The notes below the pieces were generated by a model. That model was given only the letters and a program-made list of their open reading frames with translations. It was not told where the DNA came from and made no database searches. From the NCBI RefSeq assembly GCF_938045625.1, contig NZ_CALIAV010000065.1:1-54763 (forward strand): DNA of 54,763 nt, read 5' to 3'. Of the stretch, positions 17,822-27,571 are shown in pieces; within the stretch, counting starts at the first letter, position 1; each line of letters begins with the position of its first letter. The translations under genes were made by a program, and so were the position numbers. Source of the DNA: an uncultured Campylobacter sp. Its GTDB lineage: Bacteria; Campylobacterota; Campylobacteria; Campylobacterales; Campylobacteraceae.

Positions 17822-18281
17822 TTAGTGCCTTAAGTTTTTAAACGAGATTTTACATTTTTAAAATAAAAAAGTAGTTGAATTTAAATAATATTTAATTCGT
17901 AAATAGCGTACGGTTTGTTTAAAGTAGGCGCCAAAAAAAGAAGCAAAAATTTACGTAAAAAAGGGCAAAATTTAAACGCATTTTATGCGGCATATAGACT
18001 ACGCTTTAACCTACAAGCTACAAGAATTTACCGCTTAACGTCTCGCACACTTATTCAGACCCCATTGGACTAAATTTAGGCTATACCGATAATATCGGCG
18101 CAGCCTACTTACCGCAAAATTTGCCTAGCCTAAAAGCTAGTCGATCAGCGCAGTCGCCGTCCGTAAGATTATCGCTGCAAAGACGTTTAGACGCGCAAGC
18201 GTGAAAATGCGACACGCCAGCCGTCCAAACTATCTAAAGTAGTATATACGCCGGTGCAAAATACGCTACTGCAACGAAAAA
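17822..18281. other. Non-coding gap
   Basis: About 460 bases without a plausible gene. The part next to the TRIC gene is AT-rich and probably holds its promoter. The rest has no long open frame with a ribosome site, and I see no tRNA-like or strong hairpin structure. Confidence 0.45.
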
Positions 18282-20996
18282 TTAAATTTTAAAATTTTCT
18301 ATCTCGTTAAAATTTAGATACCGATAGATCTGCGCCTCTTTGCCTGCAAGCTTTTGGGGTACGATATTCATGTATTCTGAGACGCTTGGTAGCCTACCTA
18401 GCACGGCGCAAACTGCCGCTAGCTCGGCGCTACCAAGATACACACGAGCGCCCATACCCATGCGGTTATCAAAATTTCTCGTCGAGGTCGAAAACACGGT
18501 CGCACCGTCATTTACGCGGGCTTGGTTACCCATACAAAGCGAGCAGCCGGGCACCTCCGTGCGGGCACCCACCGCGCGAAAGATATCGTAGTAGCCCTCC
18601 GCCTCCAGCAGCCGCTGATCCATCTTTGTTGGCGGCGCTATCCAGAGTCTAGTAGGCAGCGTGCCGAGCCCACGCAGAGCCTCGCCGAGCGCTCGGTAGT
18701 GGCCGATATTGGTCATACAGCTACCCACAAACACCTCGTCGATCTTGTGCGGGCGCGAGCTATCAGCTAGCACTTCGCTCAGGGTCGCGACGTCGTCTGG
18801 GTCGTTCGGGCAGGCTAGGATCGGTTCCATGATCTCGTCCAAATTTATCTCGATCACCTCGGCGTAGCGCGCGTTTTTGTCGGATCGCAGCAGCTCGGGC
18901 GCCGCTAGCCACTCGCGCATTTTTGCCGCGCGGCGCTCCAGGCTCGCCCTGCTCTCATACCCGGCCTCTATCATCGCCTCGATGAGAGTGACGTTTGAGC
19001 GGACGTATTCAGCGACGCTTTGCTCGCTCAAATTTACCGCGCAGGCCGCCGCAGAGCGCTCAGCCGAGGCGTCGCTTAGCTCAAATGCCTGCTCGACTTT
19101 TAGCTCCTCCAGCCCCTCGATTTCTAAAATTTTACCCGCAAATACGTTTTTCTTGCCTTTCTTTTCGACCGTGAGCAGCCCGCGCTTGATCGCGTAGTAC
19201 GGGATTGCGTTTACCAGATCGCGTAGCGTCACGCCCTTTTGCAACCGCCCGCTAAATCGCACAAGCACGGACTCTGGCATATTTAGCGGCATAGCTCCGG
19301 ATACCGCCGCAAATGCCACCAGTCCACTACCAGCCGGAAAGCTCACACCGATAGGAAAGCGCGTATGAGAGTCGCCGCCCGTGCCCACGGTATCTGGCAG
19401 TACCATGCGGTTTAGCCACGAGTGTATGACGCCGTCGCCCGGCCTCAGACTCACTCCGCCGCGCGAGCTCATAAATTTAGGTAGCGTCCTTTGCGTCTCA
19501 AGGTCGCTTGGTTTTGGATAGGCCGCCGTGTGGCAAAAGCTCTGCAACACGAAATCGGCTGAAAATCCAAGACTAGCCAGCTCCTTGATCTCGTCGCGCG
19601 TCATCGGCCCGGTGGTGTCCTGCGAGCCTACGGTTAGCGTCGCGGGTTCGCAGTATTGCCCGGCTCTGATGCCCTGCACGCCGCAGGCCTTGCCTACGAT
19701 CTTTTGAGCTAGTGTGTAGCCCTCGCTCTCGTCCGTTTGCGGCTGCACAGGCTTGGCAAATATATCCTCCGCGCCCAAATTTAGCGCAGCCCTAGCCTTA
19801 CCGCAAAGCGAGCGACCTATGATGAGCGGTATGCGCCCGCCCGCTCTGATCTCGTCAAATATCGTGTTCGGCGCAAGCGTAAAGCGAGCAATGGGCTCGC
19901 CTTCGGGCTTTTCGTTTTCGTTTAAATTTTCAAATTTAGCTTCACCGTAAATTTGTACTCCGTCAAATTTGCTCTCGGCGCTCAAATTTACCCGCCCTAC
20001 GCGAAAAATCTCGCCCGCGTACGGATAGATATCCACCACGTCGCCCGTCTCTAGCGCGCTCGCGTCGGCTACGATCGGTAGCGCGCCGCTATCCTCGGCG
20101 GTGTTAAAAAATATCGGCGCGATCGCCGTTCCTATCACGATACCGCCCGTCTTTTTGTTTGGCACGCCCTCTATCTCGCGCCCGAGGTGCCACTGGATGG
20201 AGTTTATGCCGCTTTTTCGGCTACTGCCCGTACCTACGACGTCGCCCGCGTAGACGACCTCGAGCCCGCTTTTTTTGAGCTCGCCGATCGTCTCTAGGCT
20301 GCCTGGCTGACGCTTAACCAGCATCGCGTTTGCGTGTAGCGGGATATCCGAGCGCGTGTAGGCCTCGCTAGCGGGACTTAGATCGTCGGTGTTGGTTTCA
20401 CCTGCAACCTTAAAGATGGCCGCTCTGATACGCCTAGGCAGGCTCTCGCGCGCTTTAAACCACCCCGCCTCCGCCCACGAGCGTAGCACTTCTAGCGCAA
20501 ATTTATTGCTTTTAGCAAGCTGCGCCACGTCGTTAAAATAATCATGCACGAAAATCGTCTCTTTTAGCGCGTTACAGGCGGCCTGTGCTACGGCTTCGTC
20601 GGCGCTTTTTAGGCTCTCAATCAGCACGATGACGCTGTATCCGCCCAGCATCGGTCGCAGCAAATTTACGGCGCCGATTTTGTCAAGGCCGCTTATCTCA
20701 AGTCCGTGATTTATAATCTCGTTTAAAAACTCCGCCTTTACCTTCGCCGCGTCATCTACACCCGGATTTACGCGATTTGCGAGTAAATTTACGAGCCGCT
20801 TTACTCTCTTTTGATTTTCATCTAGCTTTGCGGCGTTCATCGCTTCGCCTACGCCGCCAAACTCCTTCTCGTGCGCGCTTTCGAGCTTTAAAAGCTCGCA
20901 GACTTTTCTGGTCTGCTCCTCGTTTAGCGGCAGCGGCGGCACGCCCAGGACCTCGCGCTCTTTTACGTGTTTTTCGTACTGCGTGAAAAAATCCAT
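18282..20996 (-). CDS. acnB: Aconitate hydratase B (also 2-methylisocitrate dehydratase)
   Basis: A 904-residue AcnB. The N-terminal HEAT-like domain (about 1-165) is followed by the swivel domain (about 170-380, with GDVVGTGSSRKSGINSIQWH) and then the catalytic domains. The three cysteines holding the 4Fe-4S cluster are C760 in FVGSCMTN and C818 and C821 in PGCSLCMGN. The enzyme isomerises citrate to isocitrate in the TCA cycle and can bind mRNA when its cluster is lost. It is about 40 residues longer than E. coli AcnB, mostly before the catalytic part. AAGGAT precedes the ATG. It diverges from the ogt gene. Confidence 0.97.
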   Translation of the reverse strand: MDFFTQYEKHVKEREVLGVPPLPLNEEQTRKVCELLKLESAHEKEFGGVGEAMNAAKLDENQKRVKRLVNLLANRVNPGVDDAAKVKAEFLNEIINHGLEISGLDKIGAVNLLRPMLGGYSVIVLIESLKSADEAVAQAACNALKETIFVHDYFNDVAQLAKSNKFALEVLRSWAEAGWFKARESLPRRIRAAIFKVAGETNTDDLSPASEAYTRSDIPLHANAMLVKRQPGSLETIGELKKSGLEVVYAGDVVGTGSSRKSGINSIQWHLGREIEGVPNKKTGGIVIGTAIAPIFFNTAEDSGALPIVADASALETGDVVDIYPYAGEIFRVGRVNLSAESKFDGVQIYGEAKFENLNENEKPEGEPIARFTLAPNTIFDEIRAGGRIPLIIGRSLCGKARAALNLGAEDIFAKPVQPQTDESEGYTLAQKIVGKACGVQGIRAGQYCEPATLTVGSQDTTGPMTRDEIKELASLGFSADFVLQSFCHTAAYPKPSDLETQRTLPKFMSSRGGVSLRPGDGVIHSWLNRMVLPDTVGTGGDSHTRFPIGVSFPAGSGLVAFAAVSGAMPLNMPESVLVRFSGRLQKGVTLRDLVNAIPYYAIKRGLLTVEKKGKKNVFAGKILEIEGLEELKVEQAFELSDASAERSAAACAVNLSEQSVAEYVRSNVTLIEAMIEAGYESRASLERRAAKMREWLAAPELLRSDKNARYAEVIEINLDEIMEPILACPNDPDDVATLSEVLADSSRPHKIDEVFVGSCMTNIGHYRALGEALRGLGTLPTRLWIAPPTKMDQRLLEAEGYYDIFRAVGARTEVPGCSLCMGNQARVNDGATVFSTSTRNFDNRMGMGARVYLGSAELAAVCAVLGRLPSVSEYMNIVPQKLAGKEAQIYRYLNFNEIENFKI

Positions 20997-21082
20997 CTTT
21001 TATCCTTATTAAAATTTACGTAATTTTAGCAAAACAAAGCGAAATTTGGCTAAATTTAAGCACTTGATTTTAAGGAATTACT

Positions 21083-21550
21083 ATGCAAAAAGCGTATTTT
21101 GACTCGCCTGTGGGCGTTTTGGAGATTTGCGGCGACGAGAGCGGAGTTTGCGAGATAAATTTCGTGCGAAATTTTGTCCGCACTGACGTAACGGACGCAA
21201 ATTTAAGGCTCTGCTTAAGCGAGCTTGAAAGGTATTTTAAAGGCGAGCTAAAAACCTTTAAAACGCGACTAAATATCTGCGGTACGGCGTTTCAGAGGTG
21301 CGTTTATGAAAATCTGCAAAAGATCTCATATGGCGAGCGAGTTACGTATGCCCAGCTCGCAGCGATGACTGGGCGGCCGAGGGCATTTCGCGCGGCAGGC
21401 TCTGCAAACGCGAAAAACAAAATCCCAATCGTCGTGCCTTGCCACAGAGTCGTCGCCTCAAACGGCCTCGGCGGATACAGCGGCGGCGAAGGGCTGGCGA
21501 CTAAAATTTGGCTTTTGGAGCATGAAGCGAAATTTAAGGGCAAAATTTGA
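21083..21550 (+). CDS. ogt: Methylated-DNA--protein-cysteine S-methyltransferase
   Basis: A 155-residue suicide repair enzyme with the active-site motif IPIVVPCHRVVASNGLGGYSGG (acceptor C120) and the helix-turn-helix with R103 as arginine finger (RPRAFRAAGSAN). It takes methyl groups from O6-methylguanine in DNA onto its own cysteine. The N-terminal ribonuclease-like domain is short but present. An AAGGAATTACT ribosome site precedes the ATG. The gene diverges from acnB across 86 bases and stands alone. Confidence 0.95.
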   Translation: MQKAYFDSPVGVLEICGDESGVCEINFVRNFVRTDVTDANLRLCLSELERYFKGELKTFKTRLNICGTAFQRCVYENLQKISYGERVTYAQLAAMTGRPRAFRAAGSANAKNKIPIVVPCHRVVASNGLGGYSGGEGLATKIWLLEHEAKFKGKI

Positions 21551-21683
21551 TAGCTTGTATTTTTGCGGTTGAAATTTGACAATGTGCATATATCAAATTT
21601 GTGATTGATGGGTACAAATTTGACGCGAGCTTTTACGCTCGCCGAATTTGGTAAATTTAACTCAAATCAAATTTACTCGTAAG

Positions 21684-22112
21684 CTATCTATTTGCAAAAA
21701 CCAGCGTAAACACGCCGCTAGCTATCAGTGCGATACCGATCCACTCTCTGACGCTCGGGCGCTCGCCCAAAAATATAACCGCAAAAACGACTACCAAAAC
21801 GACGCTAAGCTTATCTATGGGCGCTACCTGCGAGGCGGAGCCTATCTGAAGCGCCTTAAAATACGCTAGCCACGACGCGCCCGTCGCAAGTCCGCTAAGC
21901 GTCAAAAACACCCAGTTTCGCGCGCTTAGCTCGCCAAGGGGCTGCCACTTTTTAGCATACGTGAGAAACAAAATCAGCGCCCCGGCGATAACCAGCGTCC
22001 TGATAAAGGTCGCGAAATTTGAGTCCACGCCCTCAAGCCCGACCTTGGCGAAAATCGCCGTAAGCGCGGCAAAAACCGCCGAAGCTAGCGCCCATAAAGC
22101 CCATTCTTGCAT
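21684..22112 (-). CDS. EamA-family half transporter, five-helix
   Basis: A 142-residue protein with five hydrophobic helices, i.e. a single EamA unit and not the usual duplicated ten-helix protein. It opens with WALWALASAVFAALTAIFAKVGLEG and ends with GEWIGIALIASG-like helices typical of this short group, which is thought to work as a dimer. The substrate is unknown; members export amino acids or metabolites. The ATG has AAGGAT six bases upstream and its own TATAAT. It is a single gene, unlike the paired SMR-type transporters. Confidence 0.82.
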   Translation of the reverse strand: MQEWALWALASAVFAALTAIFAKVGLEGVDSNFATFIRTLVIAGALILFLTYAKKWQPLGELSARNWVFLTLSGLATGASWLAYFKALQIGSASQVAPIDKLSVVLVVVFAVIFLGERPSVREWIGIALIASGVFTLVFANR

Positions 22113-22129
22113 GTTTTATCCTTTGCAAA

Positions 22130-22135
22130 ATTATA
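22130..22135 (-). promoter_or_regulatory. -10 box of the EamA gene
   Basis: TATAAT on the minus strand lies 17 bases before the ATG; a TTTGAC stretch sits only a few bases upstream of it, too close to be a -35 box. Confidence 0.5.
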
Positions 22136-22254
22136 GTCAAATTTTACGGCAAATTTAGCTCGAAAGGGCACAAATTTAAGATGAAAAAACAAGAGAAAGC
22201 TACAAAGCGATTAAATTTGCCGGTGTTGCAAATGGATTAAGTAGAGTTTAAATC

Positions 22255-22290
22255 AAAAAAGCGAATGCCTGATTTTTGACATTCGCTTTT
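22255..22290 (-). terminator. Rho-independent terminator of the dCache chemoreceptor gene
   Basis: Perfect 11-bp stem (AAAAGCGAATG / CATTCGCTTTT, arms 22257-22267 and 22280-22290) with a 12-nt loop; on the minus strand the stem runs into TTTTTTG. It begins 11 bases after the stop codon and is the most canonical terminator in the window. Confidence 0.85.
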
Positions 22291-22300
22291 AAAATTCGAT

Positions 22301-24262
22301 TTAAAATTTATTTTTTCTAACATCCGAGACGATATTTTTAGCCATATCGTCTATCTCGGCCGTTACGTCGTTGGTAGTATTTACGATAGAGATATTTTGA
22401 TGAGTGATCGTATCTATCTGCGCGACTGACTGATTTATCATATTTATACCGTCTGATTGCTCTTTGATGCTCTCGCTCATCTCATTGATGCTTTGAGCTA
22501 GCACGTTTGCGTTGGCTTCGATTTCGCTTAGAGATTTTTGGGTTCGCTCCGCTAGTTTGCGTACTTCGTCGGCAACTACGGCAAAGCCTCTACCGTGTTC
22601 GCCCGCCCTTGCCGCTTCGATAGCGGCGTTTAGAGCTAGCAGGTTGGTTTGATCGGCGATATCGCGGATTATTACGATGATGTTTTTAATCTCTTCGCTT
22701 TGGCGGGTTACGTCCTGCGCCTTTTGGCTGATCGCGTTCATAGAGCTACTCATCTGCTCGATCGCGGCGGCGCTTTCTTGGATGGAGTCTGCTTGCTTAT
22801 GGGCTCCGTCGGTTAGATTTTTCATAGATTCGGCTAGGATTTTAGCTTTTGCTTCTAGGCTTTCAGCCTCGTTTAGATTTTCTTTTAGCATATTGCTAAC
22901 AGCTACACCGGCGCTCTCTATACCCATGATCATATCTTTTAGATCGCTTTCTAGCTCATCTTTGAGCTCGATTTTAGCGGTGTAATCATTTTTGTTATAT
23001 GAGTTTAGCACGCGTGCGATGTCTTTTAAATTTGACGATATTGAGCTAAAGAATTTATTTAGCAAATCTTTTAGTTGCACTAGAGCCGGGTTATTAGGAT
23101 CCGCCTTTATAGTTGCGCCCATATGGCCTTTTATCATGAGATTTGCGATGCCGTTCATCTCCTCGATCAGAGCGCTATCTTTTTTGATGCCGTAGACTAC
23201 TTTATCTATATTTTCGTTGATAGCCCTACTCATAACGCCGAATTCATCCTGCGTATTTACGGCTAACTTTTCAGGAGCCTTAGATACCTCATGTGTAACG
23301 AATTTAAACGTATCCTCAAGCTTTTCTTGGATAGTTTTTATCGGACTGAGAGATTTTTTAAGCAATACATAAACAAAAATCGAAAGAGCGACTATAAATA
23401 ACGCCGCTAGCGCAAGCTGAGCCTTAAGTAGAGGAAGGGTATTGCTAGAAAAAGTATCCGCTCCGATAGCTGCGACTGCTAGCCAGCCTTTATCGTTGAT
23501 AGGCAAAAGTTTAGCCGTTACGTTCTCGCCCTTATAGTTAGTATAAGGAATAAGTCCGTTTTTATCAAATTTCTTTTCTGCGTATTGCTTGGAGAGATAT
23601 GTAGTAGAGTCGACTGATTTGCCGACATTCTCAGGATTTGAGTGCATTAGCATGACGCCGTCTTGATTCATTAGATAAACATAGCCGTATTCGGTCTTGC
23701 CCATATCGAGGATTTTTTTGCTTAGAGTTTTTATATCGATATCTATACCTACTATACCGACAAATTTACCGTTTTTTACCGCAGGTGCTACGAAAGTTAC
23801 GACCAAATCGTTAGTCGAAGTTAAGCGAGGCTGCATATAAATAGCTTTATTTTCATTTTTAGCCGCTCCGTACCAACCCCTAGTTCGCGGATCATAGTTA
23901 TCGGCCAAGGTTGTTCTTTTACCGTCCGATTGGAAAAAATAACCATCCTCGCGTCCATAGTAAACATAAGTAACCAACGAATTTGCAAGCTCTTTTTCTA
24001 GCACCAAATGACGCATTATATCATCGCCGTCGTCTGAAATTTTCTCGATGTTTACAGCTATTTTTTTGACCATAGCCAAATAATCTTCAAAAAACGAATT
24101 AGCAACAGTATTGACGTCTTTTAAAATTTGAGCCTGATTTTGGCTAACGAGCTGAACGACCTTATTCTCAGCCGTATAATAACTAACCGCCGAAATAGCG
24201 GCAAACGAAACGATCAGCGCGACGATGAGCATTAGCGCGATCTTGTTTGTGATAGAACGCAT
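22301..24262 (-). CDS. Methyl-accepting chemotaxis protein with periplasmic dCache domain
   Basis: A 653-residue transmembrane receptor. TM1 is at about 8-28 and a periplasmic double-Cache domain spans about 30-270. Its ligand pocket includes VYYGREDGYFFQSDGK, DPRTRGWYGAAKNE and GIVGIDIDIKTLSK, the pattern of amino-acid or organic-acid binding dCache sensors. TM2 is at about 280-302, followed by a HAMP-like linker and the signalling domain with the tip DQTNLLALNAAIEAARAG. It is close in size to C. jejuni Tlp receptors. There is no C-terminal methylation-enzyme pentapeptide, as usual in this group. GGAGAG precedes the ATG. The ligand cannot be named. Confidence 0.93.
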   Translation of the reverse strand: MRSITNKIALMLIVALIVSFAAISAVSYYTAENKVVQLVSQNQAQILKDVNTVANSFFEDYLAMVKKIAVNIEKISDDGDDIMRHLVLEKELANSLVTYVYYGREDGYFFQSDGKRTTLADNYDPRTRGWYGAAKNENKAIYMQPRLTSTNDLVVTFVAPAVKNGKFVGIVGIDIDIKTLSKKILDMGKTEYGYVYLMNQDGVMLMHSNPENVGKSVDSTTYLSKQYAEKKFDKNGLIPYTNYKGENVTAKLLPINDKGWLAVAAIGADTFSSNTLPLLKAQLALAALFIVALSIFVYVLLKKSLSPIKTIQEKLEDTFKFVTHEVSKAPEKLAVNTQDEFGVMSRAINENIDKVVYGIKKDSALIEEMNGIANLMIKGHMGATIKADPNNPALVQLKDLLNKFFSSISSNLKDIARVLNSYNKNDYTAKIELKDELESDLKDMIMGIESAGVAVSNMLKENLNEAESLEAKAKILAESMKNLTDGAHKQADSIQESAAAIEQMSSSMNAISQKAQDVTRQSEEIKNIIVIIRDIADQTNLLALNAAIEAARAGEHGRGFAVVADEVRKLAERTQKSLSEIEANANVLAQSINEMSESIKEQSDGINMINQSVAQIDTITHQNISIVNTTNDVTAEIDDMAKNIVSDVRKNKF

Positions 24263-24578
24263 TTTCTCTCCTTAGATTTTGATTAAAATTTCTATTTTAC
24301 TACGTTAAAAATTAAATAAAATTAAAACTTTACATTAACTATGTTTTAAAAGCAAAATCCAGTCCAAATTTATTAAAAATAAGAAGTAATTTTTATGAGA
24401 ATAAAATATAAAGCGGTATGAAAGCAAAATCAGCGTAGCAAAAACGATAAATTTAATCCAAATTTAACTGCTTCAAGTTAAATTTAAAAGCTAAATTTTA
24501 AACGCCTCGCCGAGTCAAATTTAACCCGGCGAGGCTCTATCAAATTTAAGCCGCAGATTTTAGTTTGCAGCCTCAAAT
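24263..24578. other. Non-coding gap between torA and the chemoreceptor gene
   Basis: No gene is seen. It contains the AT-rich promoter region of the chemoreceptor (24263-24440) and the torA terminator, listed separately. Confidence 0.5.
24504..24535 (-). terminator. Terminator hairpin behind torA
   Basis: Perfect 9-bp GC-rich stem (GCCTCGCCG / CGGCGAGGC) with a 14-nt loop that itself contains AAATTT, 43 bases after the torA stop. The T run after it is short. Confidence 0.6.
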
Positions 24579-27137
24579 TTAAGCAAATTTCGGATCGCTA
24601 AACGCCGTTAGCTCAGGCGCCTTGCCCGTAAATTTCTCGATATTTACAAGCGCGGTGTGGCTGATGTTGCCGTTAGCTAGCTTGCTAGTCGGGATATCGA
24701 TAGTTAGTACGTTTGGCGAGCCGTTTTTGCAAAGACCCGCGTCAAATCCGTCGTACCATACGCCCTCAGCGAGCTTAACTACGCCCTCTTTGATATCTTG
24801 CGTCACCAAGGCACCCGCTAGAACTTCGCCGCGCGCGTTAAATACTCTAACCAAATCGCCCGTTTTGATACCTTTTTTCGCGGCGTCTTTAGGGTGTATC
24901 CAGATCGGCTCGCGGTTTGCAATCGCGTAGTTTTTGCGCAGAGAGGTTTGGTTTAGCTGCGAGTGGAGGCGATCGGTCGGATGCGGGCTTAGCATGTGTA
25001 GCTCGGCAGGTTTATCTTTCATGCCTAGCCACTCGATCGGCTCAAACCACATCGGATGCGCGCCGCAGTCGTCATAGCCCATTTTCTCGATGGTTTCGGA
25101 GTAAATTTCGATTAGGCCGCTTGGCGTTCCTAGAGGATTTAGCACCGGATCCTCTCTAAACTCGCCAAATCTCACCCACGTATCGCTCTCAGGCGTCGAG
25201 GCAAAAGTTACCGGCTTATTTTCATTCCAAAACTCCTCAAACGGCTTCATATCGGTTTCAAAATCAGGTATAGCCTTAACCTGCTCGTACGCCGCGCCGT
25301 AGTACTCTTTGATCCAGTCGAATTCGTCCTTGCCGTTGTCGGTGTAGGCGACGACTAAATTTTTAGCATACGCTTTGCAAAGATCGGTGAAAATTTGATA
25401 ATCATCGCGAGCTTCGCCGTATTTTTCCACGACTTGCTTCATCGGTACGATGTTCATGTTTGAGTAGTCGCCCGTCATCGTGACGTCGTTGCGCTCGTAT
25501 GCGGTTGTGGTTGGAAATACGATATCAGCCATCTTAGCCGTCGGCGTCCAATAAGATTCGTTTACGACTACCGTGCGAGGTTTGCGCCACGCTTCTAGCA
25601 GGCGGTTGGTCTCCTGATGGTGGGCGAAAGGATTACCACCGACCCAGTAGATAAAGTCGATATCAGGATACGTGATTTTCTTGCCGTTATGATCGATCAC
25701 TTTGCCCGGATTTAACAGGGCGTCTGCGATACGAGCGACTGGGAATGCATAGTGAGTCGCCTTTTGTAGCCAGCTTTGACCCGTACCCGCAACCGCCGCA
25801 GCCTTAGCGACGAAGCGGCCGTTTGCGTCAAATTCTCCGCTATCGGTACCGATAAACTCGCCCTCGTCGTTAAATTTACCCACGCTTGCGCTATTTACTC
25901 CGCCGATTACAGCACCCTTGCAAGTCGGAGCGCCGCCATTTGAGTAGTGGTAGCTAAGGCCAAATCCTCCGCCAGGAAGCCCGATCTGTCCTAACATCGC
26001 CGCCAAAGTCACCATTGCCCAGTGCGGCTGCTCGCCGTGATGCGCGCGCTGCATGCCCCAACCGCTCATTATCATCGTGCGGTTAGCGGCGAAGGTATTG
26101 GCAAGCTCTTTTATGAGGCTTGCTTGAAGGCCGCAAATTTTGCTCGCCCACTCCAAATTTTTAGGCGTGCCGTCGGTTTTACCCAGCAGATACGGCAGGA
26201 ACTTATCAAAGCCGCTCGTATAGGTCTCGATGAAGTTTTTATCGTATTTGCCGCTCTCGTATAGGTAGTGCATCATGCCTAGCATCATCGCGGTGTCGGT
26301 GTTTGGCACAGGAGCGATCCACTGAGCCTTGTCAAAGTACTGCGCCGTATCGCTTTTAATAGGGTCGATGATGATCACTTTGATATCTTTTTTGTTTTTT
26401 AGCTCTTCAAAGTACTTAAAGCCCTGCTCGTCGGTGCTAGTCCACGCTATACGAAGGGTTGCCATCGGGTTTGCTCCCCAGATGACGACTACTTTTGAGT
26501 TTTCTAGTACCACAGGCCAGCTAGTTTGCTGCTCGTAGACCTCGATGCTACCCACGACGTGAGGCATGATGATCTGGCTAGCCCCCGTCGAGTAGTCACC
26601 CAAAGACCCCACGAATCCGCCGCTAAGGTTCATAAATCTATGAAGTAAAATTCGCGAGTTGTGCACGTTGCCGCTTGATTTCCAGCCGTAGCTACCCGCA
26701 AACACGCCCTCTAGCCCCTTTTGTTTTCTCGTCTTTTTTAGCTCTCTAGCTACTAGCTTTATCACGTCCTCGTAGCGTACGCGTACCCAGCCGTCTTTGC
26801 CTCTTAGTTCGGGTTTTGGCGAGTCCGGATTTTCTAGGTAGCTTTTGCGCACCATAGGGTATTTTATACGCGATTTATAGACCATGTCGGCGGTGTAGTG
26901 TTGCAACGGATTATACACTTCGCTCGTTTTTTGAAACGGCTCTGATTTTACGATCTTGCCGTCTTTGACGCTAACTTTTAGCATACCCCAGTGAGCGGCC
27001 GTTAGCACCTCGCCGTTACGTACGTTTGCCGTATTTAGCTCGGCGCCGAGTAAATTTGACGCCGTTACGCTAGAAAACAAAGGAGCCGCCGCAAGCGCCG
27101 CTCCGCCCTTTAATACATCTCGTCTTTGTAGGTTCAT
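24579..27137 (-). CDS. torA: Periplasmic molybdopterin N-/S-oxide reductase, TorA/DorA family
   Basis: An 852-residue molybdoenzyme with a Tat signal (QRRDVLKGG, twin arginines R5-R6, then AALAAAPLFSS). The molybdenum-ligand serine is S183 in GDYSTGASQ, which places it in the TMAO/DMSO reductase branch and not with nitrate or formate enzymes. Y150-G-W152 in AGSYGWKSSG corresponds to the tyrosine-tryptophan pair seen in DMSO reductases; classic TorA enzymes lack that tyrosine, so it may reduce S-oxides as well as TMAO. No iron-sulfur cysteines are at the N-terminus, as expected. A monohaem cytochrome gene lies upstream, as with Cj0265c-Cj0264c of C. jejuni, and probably supplies electrons from menaquinol. 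Confidence 0.93.
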   Translation of the reverse strand: MNLQRRDVLKGGAALAAAPLFSSVTASNLLGAELNTANVRNGEVLTAAHWGMLKVSVKDGKIVKSEPFQKTSEVYNPLQHYTADMVYKSRIKYPMVRKSYLENPDSPKPELRGKDGWVRVRYEDVIKLVARELKKTRKQKGLEGVFAGSYGWKSSGNVHNSRILLHRFMNLSGGFVGSLGDYSTGASQIIMPHVVGSIEVYEQQTSWPVVLENSKVVVIWGANPMATLRIAWTSTDEQGFKYFEELKNKKDIKVIIIDPIKSDTAQYFDKAQWIAPVPNTDTAMMLGMMHYLYESGKYDKNFIETYTSGFDKFLPYLLGKTDGTPKNLEWASKICGLQASLIKELANTFAANRTMIMSGWGMQRAHHGEQPHWAMVTLAAMLGQIGLPGGGFGLSYHYSNGGAPTCKGAVIGGVNSASVGKFNDEGEFIGTDSGEFDANGRFVAKAAAVAGTGQSWLQKATHYAFPVARIADALLNPGKVIDHNGKKITYPDIDFIYWVGGNPFAHHQETNRLLEAWRKPRTVVVNESYWTPTAKMADIVFPTTTAYERNDVTMTGDYSNMNIVPMKQVVEKYGEARDDYQIFTDLCKAYAKNLVVAYTDNGKDEFDWIKEYYGAAYEQVKAIPDFETDMKPFEEFWNENKPVTFASTPESDTWVRFGEFREDPVLNPLGTPSGLIEIYSETIEKMGYDDCGAHPMWFEPIEWLGMKDKPAELHMLSPHPTDRLHSQLNQTSLRKNYAIANREPIWIHPKDAAKKGIKTGDLVRVFNARGEVLAGALVTQDIKEGVVKLAEGVWYDGFDAGLCKNGSPNVLTIDIPTSKLANGNISHTALVNIEKFTGKAPELTAFSDPKFA

Positions 27138-27571
27138 TTTTCTCTCCTATTTTTATTTCTCGGTCGAATAAAATCCGACCTCCGAGCGGAAGCGCAAGCG
27201 CTCCCTGCACCCACCTAAAGTCCCTACTGCGTAGGGTACCCTGTTAAAATTTACTTCACAAACTGGCAAAGCCGGTCTTTTGCACGGACTCAAATTTAAG
27301 CTTTTACGCTCAAATTTGACCGCTCTCTAGTCCAGCGAGTCAAATTTGACGGCTAAAAGCCTCGTTCGCGCAGCCTAGCCCGCAAAGTAGTCGCTCAAAT
27401 TTAGCGCGCATCTCGTCTTACGCGCTAAATTTACCATCCGCCGAACCTTCAAATTCGGCGTTTTAAAAACAGCCGCTTTGCCGCGACCTTTATAAAAATT
27501 TAGCTCCCGCAAATCTCGTCCATTTGCGAGCGCGTTAGGCGTAAACCCTCGTCAAATTTACGCGCCGCTTT
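27138..27571. other. Structured non-coding gap between cytochrome and torA genes
   Basis: The 434-base gap between the two cotranscribed-looking genes contains no frame with a ribosome site. It holds several small hairpins just upstream of torA: GGTCG/CGACC around 27160-27178, GAGCG/CGCTC at 27184-27203, and CCCTA/TAGGG at 27222-27236. It also holds eight AAATTT hexamers (starting at 27247, 27292, 27312, 27342, 27397, 27427, 27496 and 27554). The hairpins could stabilise or process the message, or set the ratio of cytochrome to reductase. Confidence 0.55.

Noticed and set aside
21684..22112. EamA gene as a truncated ten-helix transporter
   Set aside because: It has its own promoter, ribosome site and natural end and matches the known five-helix group, so it looks complete.
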